DNA of 26,389 bases, taken from JAFAGX01 sp035623255 (lineage in GTDB: Bacteria; Acidobacteriota; Terriglobia; Terriglobales; Acidobacteriaceae). The position numbers and the translations under genes are program-made. This document shows positions 1 to 9,186 of the stretch, in pieces; the first letter of the stretch is position 1, and every line of letters begins with the position of its first letter. The stretch is taken from contig DASPTU010000072.1 of NCBI GenBank assembly GCA_035623255.1, positions 1 through 26,389 of the forward strand, in the 5' to 3' direction. A model generated the notes under the pieces. That model made no database searches. It had not been told where the DNA came from and was given only the letters and a program-made list of their open reading frames with translations.

Positions 1-141
1 CTACAGATATCATTATGATGCTATAAGACATCTAAAAGATGTCAATAGCGCCAGTTCCTGGATTGGATTATCTAACGCCCCGGCGCAGAGTATCATCGCG
101 TGCACGAGGTTGTAATCATGGATGAATTTCGTCGCAGCACC
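1..141. repeat. Left copy of a 141-bp exact terminal direct repeat (circular closure)
   Basis: These bases are identical, base for base, to the last 141 bases of the window (26249-26389). An exact overlap with abrupt ends is what assemblers leave when a circular molecule is written as a linear contig, and 141 is a commonly used largest k-mer. The repeat is therefore best read as one locus. It carries the integrase promoter and the 5' end of the integrase gene, not two biological repeat copies. A true tandem duplication is the alternative. Confidence 0.93.
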
Positions 142-207
142 GCAGAAAAGATGTTGAAGCGCGTGTTGCGGGAGCCCGTCTTGTCCACGCGAAAGGCAAA
201 AATCTAA
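118..207 (+). CDS. Possible 29-residue small ORF of unknown function
   Basis: An ATG at 118 follows a GAGG motif at 8-nt spacing and opens a 29-codon frame ending in TAA at 205-207. The product would be short and basic, beginning MDEFRRSTAEKMLKRVL. I recognise no family. It lies between the outward-facing integrase promoter and the trehalase gene. The next frame stays open from about this point into the trehalase gene, so this could be the remnant of a longer gene broken by a frameshift, or a chance ORF. The start lies inside the 141-bp overlap, so the ORF spans the written end of the contig. Confidence 0.25.
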   Translation: MDEFRRSTAEKMLKRVLREPVLSTRKAKI

Positions 208-269
208 CCCATGTTCATAACGAGACCTGGTTGCGCCTGCTGGGGGAAGCCGATATTCTTACTGTTTAT

Positions 270-2027
270 ATGTCCTGTAACGCTTATAGTGATTCCGCCT
301 ATCGACAAGCGCAATCCCTGCAGGGCTGCCGGGCAGCTTGTCTTCTGGCTCTCGCAATCCTAGGTGCTGCCGGGCCTTCTTCGGCGCAAACCGCTGCAAA
401 CCCTGCCTCAGATGGCCTTGGCCCAATCCGCAGTTACATCTCAAGCGGCTGGACCTCCCTATCGCGCTCGCTCTCTGATTGCTCCACATTTGCGGACACG
501 AAGCTTACCACGGCGCCCCAGCTTTACCTGCCCACCGATTTGCAGGTTCCGGAATCCGTCAAGCAGCTGCCCTCCCGGTGCAACGTCGAGTTGAAGAAGT
601 TTCCTGCGTCGTTCCACCACCTCGGAGATCTTGGTTCTCAGGTCCTTGAACCCGCCGGCCTACTCTACCTAGAGCACCCTTACGTCGTTCCAGGCGGCCG
701 TTTCAATGAGATGTACGGGTGGGACAGCTACTTCATCATCCTTGGGCTGGTTCGCGATCACCGGCTCGATCTTGCGCAGGGGATGGTGGATAACTTCCTC
801 TTCGAAGTCGAGCACTACGGCGCCGTTCTAAATGCCAACCGCAGCTATTACCTGACCCGCTCCCAGCCCCCCTTTCTCACCTCCATGATTCTGGCTGTCC
901 ATGAAGCGCGCGTCGCCGAGCACCAGAATGACCGCGAATGGCTAACCAAAGCCTACGCGCTTGCCGTCAAGGATCATTCGCTGTGGACCAGCGAACCGCA
1001 CTTGGCTGGCGCCACCGGCCTTGCACGCTATTTCGACTTCGGCGACGGCCCCGCACCGGAAAGTCTGAAAGACGAAACGGGGCACTACCGCGATGTCGTC
1101 GCCTACTTTCTGAATCATCCGGAAGCAGCCGAGGGGCTCCTGGTGCGGCGGGCGGTTGGCGCGATTTCACCTGCGATGATTGGATCATTCTATACTTTGC
1201 AGGTCTGCGACATTCCTAAGACGATGGCTCGTCCCGGATGCACACCGGCCCAGGAAATCGCCCTGAGCTCCGAATTTTATAAGGGCGACCGAGCCATGCG
1301 CGAATCCGGTTACGACATCTCTTTCAGGTTTGGTCCTTTTGGCGCCGGCACTCACCATTTCGCTCCGGTCTGCCTGAACTCGTTGCTCTATAAAACAGAA
1401 GAGGACTTGGAAGAACTCGCGTTGCTACTTGGCCGTAAAGAGGAAGCCGAAAAATGGCAGCGCGTCGCGGAACAGCGCAAATCGAACATTCAAAAATACC
1501 TGTGGGATCCTGGAAGCGGCCTCTATTTCGACTATGACTTTGAGAAGCAGGTGCGTTCGGACTACGAGTACATTAGTACGTTTTACCCACTCTGGGCTGG
1601 GATTTCGACTCCCGAACAGGCGCAGGCTCTGAGAAAACACCTTTCGGATCTGGAGCAGCCAGGGGGCCTCGTTATGAGCAAGCAGGAAACCGGTGCACAG
1701 TGGGATTTTCCCTACGCGTGGGCCCCATCCCAGTTTCTGGCTGTCACCGGACTCCGTCGTTATGGATTTAGCGACGACGCCGACCGCGTGTCGTATGAGT
1801 TTCTTTCGACCGTAGCGGAAAATTTTCGGCGGGACGGAACGATCCGTGAGAAGTACAACGCCGTGACGCGTTCTTCAGAGACTCAGGTTACCGCCGGCTA
1901 CCATGCCAACGTCGTCGGCTTTGGCTGGACGAATGGTGTGTTCCTGGAACTTCTGCGTGCCCTTCCCCCGAAGCTGGCGGAGAAGCTCGCGAATGAGCAA
2001 GGGAGCAACGCTGCAAAATCTCAATAG
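270..2027 (+). CDS. treA: Exported GH37 alpha,alpha-trehalase
   Basis: Hydrolyses trehalose to two glucoses, probably in the periplasm. From the ATG at 270 (586 aa) it has an N-terminal export signal with a hydrophobic stretch (ACLLALAILG) and a likely cut after SSA. Both GH37 trehalase signatures are present: PGGRFNEMYGWDSY near residues 141-154 and QWDFPYAWAP at 477-486. By alignment with the family, the general acid is D349 (in ESGYD) and the base is E527 (in REKYN), followed by the FGWTNG motif. Length is close to that of periplasmic TreA (about 565 aa). A TTG at 231 is an alternative start but would put extra residues before the signal peptide; neither start has a good ribosome-binding site. 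The gene runs alone, convergent with the cytochrome gene at 2058 (30-bp gap). Family assignment is firm; substrate specificity is by homology. Confidence 0.92.
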   Translation: MSCNAYSDSAYRQAQSLQGCRAACLLALAILGAAGPSSAQTAANPASDGLGPIRSYISSGWTSLSRSLSDCSTFADTKLTTAPQLYLPTDLQVPESVKQLPSRCNVELKKFPASFHHLGDLGSQVLEPAGLLYLEHPYVVPGGRFNEMYGWDSYFIILGLVRDHRLDLAQGMVDNFLFEVEHYGAVLNANRSYYLTRSQPPFLTSMILAVHEARVAEHQNDREWLTKAYALAVKDHSLWTSEPHLAGATGLARYFDFGDGPAPESLKDETGHYRDVVAYFLNHPEAAEGLLVRRAVGAISPAMIGSFYTLQVCDIPKTMARPGCTPAQEIALSSEFYKGDRAMRESGYDISFRFGPFGAGTHHFAPVCLNSLLYKTEEDLEELALLLGRKEEAEKWQRVAEQRKSNIQKYLWDPGSGLYFDYDFEKQVRSDYEYISTFYPLWAGISTPEQAQALRKHLSDLEQPGGLVMSKQETGAQWDFPYAWAPSQFLAVTGLRRYGFSDDADRVSYEFLSTVAENFRRDGTIREKYNAVTRSSETQVTAGYHANVVGFGWTNGVFLELLRALPPKLAEKLANEQGSNAAKSQ

Positions 2028-2057
2028 ATTTGCCGCCCGCTGTCTGCCAGGAGCTGT

Positions 2058-3755
2058 TTAGCGGGTTGCGCAACTGGGGCGGTCTGCGCTTAACTCACGC
2101 AACAACTTTTTGGCTTCGGGGAGATCCGGATTGAACTCCAGGACCCGGAGCGTGTAAGTGCGCGCTTGGTCGAACTGGCCGATGGAACAAGAGACACGCG
2201 CAAGATTGAGTCCAACGGCGCTCTTTGCCGGGGCGCGCTCGAACGCTTGCCGCCAAAGGGAAATGGCCCGATCCACGTGTTCCTCTTGCGCTTCAATTAC
2301 GCCGAGGTTGATGGCCGCGCTGTTGGAGAGAGGGTCGATTTCGAGAGCGCGCTGATAATTCTTTCGCGCCTCTGTCCGCTTTCCGTGCAGTTGTTCGATG
2401 TAGCCCCAAGCGGTGAGCACAGCAGGATCCCCCGGAGTGGCCAATACGGCTTTCCTAAGCCGTGCTTCAGCTTCGGGAATAGCAAATCGCATTCCCCCTT
2501 CAGCCAAAGATTCCCATGCCAACGCTAAATCGCGCATATCTTCCTCGTTTTTAACCGGCGGAAAGCGGACCAATCGGCGTAGCCCCAGCGGATTGGGCTG
2601 TTGCGGAGGCATGGCTGGAATTGGAATCCGCAAGATACGGTGATCGGTGGCTTGGGTGTGAGCGACATCCGCACTCGTCACGGGCGGCATGTGGCACGGC
2701 CTGCAGTCCGGCTTGTCAGGATGATGCCTCGCGCCAAAAGGGGCCCCATGGCAGGCAAGACATTTCGTGCGGTAGAAAGAAATCGCTCCATCAGCACTTG
2801 GCGATGAATGCGGATCGTGACAGCTAGTGCAGGACATAGCATCCCCTGCTTTGCGCTTGCACACGCTCGAGGCCAGGGCTTCGGATTGGCTGACGGCCCG
2901 TAATGACCGGGTTCCGTCGTCAGCGAATACGTAGTAGCGAACGTATTCGGAGAGGTCAGTGCCAGGCTGGAAATCGTAAAGATGCTTGCCAGGCTGCTCA
3001 ATAGCAACATTCCCTTCCAGGTGGCACTGCATGCAAATGGCATCGCGGCGGGCAGGAGGAAGCTTCGCAGGATTAATGACCCCACTCCCTGAAAGAGCGC
3101 GCCCAGTGGCCGGCCCGTGACACCGTTCACACGTAATGCCAGCATGCGCGAAAGGCGGCAAGGAATACTTGTTTTCTGTTCCGGGCGCGGGGGTTTGCAT
3201 GTTGCTGGTATGGCAAGCCAGGCAGGACGGCGAAGCAGGCAAACTCAAGGGGATTTGCTGCGCGGACTGGAACGCAGGGGCCATATCCCATAAGCGTTTC
3301 TGCGCGTACCAATTGATGGGTGATTCGAAAAAGAATCCATCGACCGAAAAAAGGTACGTGCGCCCACGGCGCCCGGAACCGATGAAATACAGGAGCTTGC
3401 GTGTGCCACGCACCAGGGGGTCGCCGATGCGTTCGAAACTTAACCAAGCCTCACTTTGGCTGGCATAAACGCGGTAGTGCACGCCTGATGGGGCGTGCTG
3501 AAAGTCCCCGGCAATCAGGTTCTGAACTGCCAGGCCGCTGGCCTGGGCCATGGCGGTTTGTACGTAGCTCCTGTAAACATCTGCATGGCAGGGTGCGCAA
3601 GCCTCATTCCCTGGAGAACCACCAGCATCGGAGACAATCGAATCATGGGGCGCAGGCTTCGTTTGTTGAGCGCAGACTGAGGGAGAAAACGCGCCCACAA
3701 GGTACAGCGACATGCCCAGCACCCACTGGCATTTAGGCCTCAGATTGTCTGGCAT
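2058..3755 (-). CDS. Exported seven-haem c-type cytochrome with C-terminal TPR domain
   Basis: A 565-aa protein with an N-terminal signal peptide (hydrophobic part about residues 11-28). It has seven CXXCH haem-binding motifs at about residues 53, 178, 209, 241, 309, 332 and 351, then TPR units from about 400 to 560. The layout resembles the cytochrome c554-like multihaem proteins fused to TPRs found in Acidobacteriota and Planctomycetota. No active-site haem variant (such as CXXCK) is visible, which favours electron transfer over NrfA-type catalysis. The ATG at 3755 follows AGGA at 7-nt spacing. It is the last gene of a minus-strand group behind the TonB receptor and a TPR protein, 121 bp after the latter. 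The redox partner is unknown; the TPR half suggests docking to another envelope protein (inference). Confidence 0.85.
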   Translation of the reverse strand: MPDNLRPKCQWVLGMSLYLVGAFSPSVCAQQTKPAPHDSIVSDAGGSPGNEACAPCHADVYRSYVQTAMAQASGLAVQNLIAGDFQHAPSGVHYRVYASQSEAWLSFERIGDPLVRGTRKLLYFIGSGRRGRTYLFSVDGFFFESPINWYAQKRLWDMAPAFQSAQQIPLSLPASPSCLACHTSNMQTPAPGTENKYSLPPFAHAGITCERCHGPATGRALSGSGVINPAKLPPARRDAICMQCHLEGNVAIEQPGKHLYDFQPGTDLSEYVRYYVFADDGTRSLRAVSQSEALASSVCKRKAGDAMSCTSCHDPHSSPSADGAISFYRTKCLACHGAPFGARHHPDKPDCRPCHMPPVTSADVAHTQATDHRILRIPIPAMPPQQPNPLGLRRLVRFPPVKNEEDMRDLALAWESLAEGGMRFAIPEAEARLRKAVLATPGDPAVLTAWGYIEQLHGKRTEARKNYQRALEIDPLSNSAAINLGVIEAQEEHVDRAISLWRQAFERAPAKSAVGLNLARVSCSIGQFDQARTYTLRVLEFNPDLPEAKKLLRELSADRPSCATR

Positions 3756-3876
3756 CCACCAGTCCTACTTTGTTCCATGGTCTCACAAGCCGATTATTTA
3801 GCAGTCGGCACGGCAGAGCAGGATATTGCGAAGCTTTGCCGGCGATGCGAGGAAAACCCCTACGGGGCAGTGAAAC

Positions 3877-4950
3877 TCAAGGCTTTGCATTTTGACTGTC
3901 CTGCAACTGTTCGGACAACTTCAATTCGCGCGCCGCGTCTTCCGTCCTTCCCAATTCCCGGTAGGCCTGACCGAGCAGATGGTGAGGGATGGGATTGTTG
4001 GGGTCCATGGCCAAGGCGCGCTGCAGGGCGCGGACTGCGAGCACTGTTTCGCCCTTCTTCTCGAGGACCTTTCCCATAAGGATGTAAGGTCCCGTGGAGG
4101 TGGCATCGAGCCAGATCGAGCGCTGCAAGAGTTTTTCTGCGTCCTCGTATTTCTGCAAACGAGTGAGGGCGTCAGCTAATTTGTAGTAGACCGCCGCATC
4201 CCCGGGGTTCAGCTCTAGTTCCTTTTGAAACTGCTCGATGGCCTCCGGCAAACGAGACTTATAGAGATAGAGCTCTCCCAACAGCGAATGGGCAAGCGGG
4301 AGCTTAGCATCAAGCTCTATTGCCTTCTTTGCATACTCTTCAGCCACAGGTGCATAATCCTGGCGCAATAACATCCGGGCGGTGAAGAGGTAACTCGCGG
4401 CGGAATCAGGGGGCACGCCGAACATCCTGGCGAAGGCCTGCCGCGCTCCCGGATAGTCCTTTGTCTGGATGTAACAGGAGCCCAGAATGTACGCTGCATC
4501 CACATTCGCGCTGGGGTACCACGCCTGAACTTTTTCGAGTGGCGCAATGGCGTCCGCTGGCCGTCCAGCAAGATAGTAGGACAGCCCCATCAACTGGAGC
4601 GCTTCGTTATCGCCGGGATCTTCCTCCAATGCCTTCTTGAACTGAGCCACGGCCTTTAGGTACTCCGCCTTCTTGTAATAAACCAGGCCCAATTCATGCG
4701 AAAGTCCCTTGGCATCCGGTTGAGTCGCTGAAAGCGCCTCGAGCCGCCCAAGCGCCTCATCGAACTTGCCCTGTTGCGAGAGGCGCCGGGCTTCGGCAAC
4801 GATCGCATCTGGCGACAGTGTTTGTTTCGGTTTTGGGGTCTCCATACCTTGCGCTGGCGCTTGCGCCGCTTGTGCCTGCGCACAAGCCCAACCAGCCAAG
4901 AGGAACGAAGCTGCGAGGAGCATTCCGAGAGACGCTAATGAAGGTTTCAT
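3877..4950 (-). CDS. Exported tetratricopeptide-repeat protein
   Basis: A 357-aa protein with an N-terminal export signal (hydrophobic LGMLLAASFLLAGWACA) followed by an Ala/Gln-rich linker and about eight TPR units covering most of residues 50-345. The frame stays open upstream into the receptor gene, but the ATG at 4950 is preferred: it is preceded by AGGA at 8-nt spacing and directly starts the signal peptide. It lies 91 bp downstream of the TonB receptor, with a strong terminator hairpin in the gap. TPR scaffolds bind proteins or peptides. Because SusD-type glycan-binding partners of TonB receptors are also TPR-based folds, a SusD-like accessory role is possible, but I see no SusD signature, so this is inference only. 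Confidence 0.85.
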   Translation of the reverse strand: MKPSLASLGMLLAASFLLAGWACAQAQAAQAPAQGMETPKPKQTLSPDAIVAEARRLSQQGKFDEALGRLEALSATQPDAKGLSHELGLVYYKKAEYLKAVAQFKKALEEDPGDNEALQLMGLSYYLAGRPADAIAPLEKVQAWYPSANVDAAYILGSCYIQTKDYPGARQAFARMFGVPPDSAASYLFTARMLLRQDYAPVAEEYAKKAIELDAKLPLAHSLLGELYLYKSRLPEAIEQFQKELELNPGDAAVYYKLADALTRLQKYEDAEKLLQRSIWLDATSTGPYILMGKVLEKKGETVLAVRALQRALAMDPNNPIPHHLLGQAYRELGRTEDAARELKLSEQLQDSQNAKP

Positions 4951-4988
4951 TGCTTGTTTCCTAGACCAGCTTAGCGGAAGCGCGGAGC

Positions 4989-5019
4989 AAAAAAAACGGG
5001 GAGCCCTTTCAGGCTCCCC
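4989..5019 (-). terminator. Rho-independent terminator after the TonB receptor gene
   Basis: On the minus strand a GC-rich stem (GGGGAGCC pairing with GGCTCCCC, extendable by one more G-C pair) closes a 6-nt loop. An A-run at 4989-4996 follows directly, which is a run of eight U in the transcript. It starts 22 bp beyond the receptor stop codon and lies before the TPR gene at 4950. It is probably a partial terminator that sets receptor expression above that of the two downstream genes, unless those have their own promoter. Confidence 0.9.
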
Positions 5020-5041
5020 GCAGTGGTTGAGGTTCCAGGGG

Positions 5042-8000
5042 TTAGAAGGAAACGCGCAATGCAAACGTGAGGAGCCGCATCTGCGTGTCTTGCTCGATGT
5101 CCTGGATCTGTCCCGCGTTTCCACCGCAGTCGATACAGGTGTTGCCTTGGTTGGCATTGAAGCCCCATACCGGGTGGTTGAATACGTTGTGCGCATCCAT
5201 ACGGAACTCTGCCCGGAAACGCTCCGTGATTCGGAAGTTTTTCGCCACGGACAGGTCCGAAGTGAACAGGTGTGGTCCGCGGAACGAATCGAACCCGATG
5301 TTGCCCAGAGTGCCTGCCGCCGGACGGGCAAAAACGCCGCCAGTCGCGCCATTCGTTGCCAACGCGGTAATTGGGGTAAACCAAGAGACGATGCCAGTGG
5401 TTGGATCCCTGTGAACGCCCAAAGCAAACGAGCCAGAGGACCGATCGGGGCGGCACACGCCAACATCCTCATCAGCGTTGCATTCAGCGTAGCTCGGTGT
5501 CCACGGCAAGCCGCCGCTCCAATTCGTCGTGTTGGTCAGGCGCCATCCGCCCACAAGGTAGTCTGTCAAAGTATTGGCATTCCCCATGTACGTCTTACCC
5601 TTGCCAAATGGCAATTCATACACAAGGTTGGTCACCCAAACGTGATTACGGCTCTGGTCGTCCGGACCATAGGCAACTCGTGGGTCAATGGCGTAGTAGT
5701 TGGAGTCGTAGTGCATGGTGTGCGCCCAAGTGTAGTGGGACAGGAACTGCAGTCCCTTCGAGAACCGCTTCTCCACCTTAATTTGGAGCGCATTGTAATG
5801 GCTGGTCGCGTCCATCCCGAAGTAGTTGCCCATATCCACAGAGCAGCACATCAATTGGTCTGCCGTCGGGTAAATGACCCCCGCAGTGCACACCTGGAGG
5901 GAAATAGAGCAGTCAGGATAGACGAATTTGTCGTACAAGGGGCGTCGCTGGGCTTGCGTTAGGCTGGTCCCGTAACCGACCATAGAGATCTGGTTGACGT
6001 TGTACGTTGGGCCATCCCCAACGAAGCCATGCGTTCCCTTATTACCAAGGTAGGCTACTTCCACAGTCATGGTGGGTGTCAGTTGATGTTGGACCGTGGC
6101 GTTCCACATATCGATGGTCGCCACCCGTTGTTTCGTCGGACGAATCCGAGGATCGACGCTGCCTGTCGGACCCTCTATTGGCAACACGCCATCGACGATG
6201 GAATTGGTTGGGAACGTTGCCGGTGGGGGCCCCGTCGCCGAGTCCATATTGTACACGGGGATGACGTTATTGGTGGCGCCAGACCCCAAGATATTGACTG
6301 CGCTAAGAGTTTGGTGAACGAGCACAGGCAGGTTCTGCGTTACTACGTGGCCAAAATTGGACCCAAACACGCCCATATCAAAGCTGCGTCCGTAGCCGAG
6401 GCGCACCACTGTTTTCGGCTTCAGTTGGTAAGCAATGCCGATCCGCGGGGCAAACCCGCCCAAGTTACTGCCGATGTTTCCATTCAATCCGTAAGGGCCT
6501 TCTCCCGCCACCCGGATAACCCCTTGGTCTATGTTGGCAAATCCCCCGAGATCCTTGCCCGCCATTGATTCGGGGGCATAATCCTCCCACCGGATGCCGT
6601 AGGTAAACGTCAGCTTCGGGGTCATTCGGAAGGTGTCTTGGACATACCCAAAGTACCGGTGTTGAGCTTCCGTGGCGTTCTGGCTCAGACTGGCGAACCG
6701 CTCGAAGTACGAGACATCACCCAGCATAAACGACGCTAGATCCAATCCACCAAATTGACCGGGGCCTACGACGTCGGAGGTCTGCAGATGGCTGAAGCTC
6801 AGTTGTCCCGTTCGATTGGCGTCGCTCGGGAACCGCAAATTGTGGGCAAAGCGAATGTCCACACCAATCTTCATTGTGTGGTTGCCGCTGATCTTCGTCC
6901 AGTTATTCACGAACTGGTATTGGTGCTCCCTCTCAATCAACGGGCAGTTGCAGCGCGAGGGACCCAACCCATCGCCAAAATTAGTCAGTGTGCCGTCAAA
7001 ATTGAAAGCTGGCAGACCTCCACTCCCAGGAAGACTCGTGTTCAGTCCCTGCAACCCTAGAGCTGTGGCTGCAGCGGCATTGGCATCTGGTTTGATAGAG
7101 TGCGGGTTGTATTGGAACCAGCCGAAACGGAAGTCGGTCAACAGAGACGAACTAATGGCCTTGTCAAACCCCGTCGCCAAGCTGTCGTTGTGAATGTTGG
7201 AGCTTCCGCTGAGGCCTCCTACACCACTGCCTAGGCCACCCAAAGCAATCCCTAGGTTAGGGCTCCCCGTAAGGCTGTAATAGGAAAGCGTGTAACGCCC
7301 AAAGATGTGCAAGTTTCCTGGCGCCTGATAATCGATGCGCGTGTCAAACGAGTTCTGATGGAATGGGCCGGAACCGCTCCCGATGAAGTTATTGAACAAT
7401 TGATTGGGGGTGGAAACCGTCGGCTTTGGGAAAAGTTTCAATATATTCAGCGCCGTAGAAGATACTGCGCTCGTAGGAATCGCAAACGGAGTCGCACAGG
7501 CAGCAATGTTTGCGGCTGCATTGGCCGCATTTGTGGCGCTGTTCGCCGTATTCGTGGGCAGAACTGTAAACTCAGCGCCCGTGCCGCAAAATGCAGTCCG
7601 TCCCACGCCCGTGAGGGGATTGCCCGTCCGCGGATCGTAGAGGAAGTTGCTCATATCACCCGCTTTGCCGTTGCCGATCACACTGGCGTACTGGCTGAAA
7701 TCGCAAACGGGCCCTGTGGTGCATGAAGTAATGACCTGCTGTGTGGGAATCGTGATTTCGTTGCTGACGCCGTTGGCTTGGCGTGTTCCTTGATAATCAC
7801 CGAAGTAGAACAACTTATTCTTGATAATCGCCCCGCCCACCGATCCGCCGAATTGATTCCACTTCGCCGACGGGAGCTTCGGTACGCTGGCTGGCGTCTG
7901 CGAGATTGGGTCACGCGCCTCCGTGGCGTCCGAATTCCGGTACCAAAACGCGCTGCCGTGAATGTCGTTCGTGCCCGATTTAGTCGACGCCACCATCAAC

Positions 8001-8725
8001 CCGGCAATGGACTTGCCGAATTCGGCGTCGAAATTCTGCAGCATAATTTTGGTTTCCCCTACCGAATCCAGGTTGGGGTTGATAATAATAATACCCAGGA
8101 TGGGATCCTGGTTGTCCGTGCCGTCCAATTCGTACCCTGTGCCGCTGAAGTGCTGGCCAGCGACGAAGGTCTGCTGGGACCCCTGCGGGTTTTCTGTGGC
8201 CGCGTGGCTCCAGCCCACCAACTTCTGAGTCCCCGGCGAGTCGAGGAGTAAGGTCGTAAAGTTCCGGTCTAAAATGGGAAGTTCGTTGACGTATTTGTCA
8301 TTAAAGTCCAGCGCCACATCGGCACGGTCGGTCTTCAATTGCGGAACTTCTGCTGTGACCTCCACTGATTGCGTTACCGTTCCAACTTCCATCTGAGCAT
8401 CGACGCGCGACGACGCGTCCACCTGCACTAGCACGCTTGCGACGTCAAAGGCTTTGAACCCCGTGGCTTCGATGCGCACCTTGTATGTGTCAGGAATCAG
8501 GTGCAACACCATAAAGTTGCCGCTATCGTTCGTCGTTGTTTCTTCGCTCGTATTCTTCGTGAGCGAAGTCACTGTGACCTTGGCCCCCGCGACAGCATTT
8601 CCTTGCGGGTCCGTTACTGTCCCAGCGATGCTGCCATATACCGCTTGGCCCACCGCATTTCCCGCTCCAAGAGTTAGCAACAAACTCAGAACCAAAATGC
8701 CACCGACCATCGATCGTCGTTTCAT
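5042..8725 (-). CDS. Oar-type TonB-dependent outer-membrane receptor
   Basis: A 1227-aa outer-membrane transporter that would import bulky ligands using TonB energy. In order: a signal peptide (about residues 1-27), a carboxypeptidase-regulatory-like beta-sandwich domain (about 29-110, with GTVTDPQGNAVAGAKVTV), a plug region (about 115-240), and a long beta-barrel ending in ...ALRVSF, the terminal aromatic expected for outer-membrane insertion. Size and domain order match the large receptor family expanded in Acidobacteriota. The start at 8725 is set by AGGAGG at 8732-8737, 6 nt upstream; a further ATG six codons earlier overlaps this ribosome-binding site and is rejected. It heads a minus-strand group with a TPR protein and a multihaem cytochrome, and is divergent from a membrane-bound regulator. 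The ligand cannot be read from sequence; the four glycosidases nearby make a glycan the leading guess. Confidence 0.92.
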   Translation of the reverse strand: MKRRSMVGGILVLSLLLTLGAGNAVGQAVYGSIAGTVTDPQGNAVAGAKVTVTSLTKNTSEETTTNDSGNFMVLHLIPDTYKVRIEATGFKAFDVASVLVQVDASSRVDAQMEVGTVTQSVEVTAEVPQLKTDRADVALDFNDKYVNELPILDRNFTTLLLDSPGTQKLVGWSHAATENPQGSQQTFVAGQHFSGTGYELDGTDNQDPILGIIIINPNLDSVGETKIMLQNFDAEFGKSIAGLMVASTKSGTNDIHGSAFWYRNSDATEARDPISQTPASVPKLPSAKWNQFGGSVGGAIIKNKLFYFGDYQGTRQANGVSNEITIPTQQVITSCTTGPVCDFSQYASVIGNGKAGDMSNFLYDPRTGNPLTGVGRTAFCGTGAEFTVLPTNTANSATNAANAAANIAACATPFAIPTSAVSSTALNILKLFPKPTVSTPNQLFNNFIGSGSGPFHQNSFDTRIDYQAPGNLHIFGRYTLSYYSLTGSPNLGIALGGLGSGVGGLSGSSNIHNDSLATGFDKAISSSLLTDFRFGWFQYNPHSIKPDANAAAATALGLQGLNTSLPGSGGLPAFNFDGTLTNFGDGLGPSRCNCPLIEREHQYQFVNNWTKISGNHTMKIGVDIRFAHNLRFPSDANRTGQLSFSHLQTSDVVGPGQFGGLDLASFMLGDVSYFERFASLSQNATEAQHRYFGYVQDTFRMTPKLTFTYGIRWEDYAPESMAGKDLGGFANIDQGVIRVAGEGPYGLNGNIGSNLGGFAPRIGIAYQLKPKTVVRLGYGRSFDMGVFGSNFGHVVTQNLPVLVHQTLSAVNILGSGATNNVIPVYNMDSATGPPPATFPTNSIVDGVLPIEGPTGSVDPRIRPTKQRVATIDMWNATVQHQLTPTMTVEVAYLGNKGTHGFVGDGPTYNVNQISMVGYGTSLTQAQRRPLYDKFVYPDCSISLQVCTAGVIYPTADQLMCCSVDMGNYFGMDATSHYNALQIKVEKRFSKGLQFLSHYTWAHTMHYDSNYYAIDPRVAYGPDDQSRNHVWVTNLVYELPFGKGKTYMGNANTLTDYLVGGWRLTNTTNWSGGLPWTPSYAECNADEDVGVCRPDRSSGSFALGVHRDPTTGIVSWFTPITALATNGATGGVFARPAAGTLGNIGFDSFRGPHLFTSDLSVAKNFRITERFRAEFRMDAHNVFNHPVWGFNANQGNTCIDCGGNAGQIQDIEQDTQMRLLTFALRVSF

Positions 8726-9186
8726 TACACCCCTCCTGAGCATCGTTCCTTCTCTACTGATTTCGTGAATCCGGAATCATTCAAAGAAAGACAGCTCACC
8801 GCCCTCGCCAGCCTGATTCAGTAGCTGCCGCTCCGCCCATGAAAGGTGAGTGAATACCGGGCGGGTATCACGATTGATTTTGGAAAATTTGGCAACCACT
8901 CAAACTGATTCTTGCAGCGAACGGCCCCCCAAACTCCTCGGCACTTACACGCTTCGCCGCCGATGCAAGCCGCATTGTTGCTTTTTCCTTGGCCCCGCTC
9001 TCTCATGCGCAGACGGCCAAAAGTGGCTTTCATCGTCACCAGGCAACGAAGAATATTGCTGTCTTCTATCAATTTTTGCGTAACGTGGATAGTCTCTTTG
9101 GGTTTTGATACTGTTACACGCCATAAGTTACGTATTTACAAAGAGATGCGAAAACACCTTAGTTTGATGTTACAATCCCCCCACGG
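8726..9186. promoter_or_regulatory. Divergent control region between TonB receptor and regulator
   Basis: 461 bp without a convincing gene. Visible elements: the receptor ribosome-binding site at 8732-8737; a small inverted repeat ATACC/GGTAT at 8854-8868; and CGTAAC at 9079-9084 facing GTTACG at 9127-9132, with a further GTTAC at 9113-9117. A TACAAT hexamer at 9171-9176 lies just before the regulator start and could be a -10 box, but no good -35 is paired with it. The repeats are candidate operators for the adjacent regulator. Promoter positions are not established. Confidence 0.45.

Noticed and set aside
4951..5472. N-terminal extension of the TPR gene into the receptor gene
   Set aside because: The extension overlaps conserved receptor coding sequence, while the ATG at 4950 has a ribosome-binding site and begins a signal peptide.
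4766..5962. A 398-codon open frame on the plus strand across the TPR/receptor boundary
   Set aside because: It is antisense to the C-terminal part of the TonB receptor and the start of the TPR gene, which both have clear family signatures; the translation has no recognisable domain.
8818..9072. An 84-codon minus-strand ORF in the receptor/regulator control region
   Set aside because: No domain, poor composition for a protein and no ribosome-binding site evident; the region is better read as regulatory.
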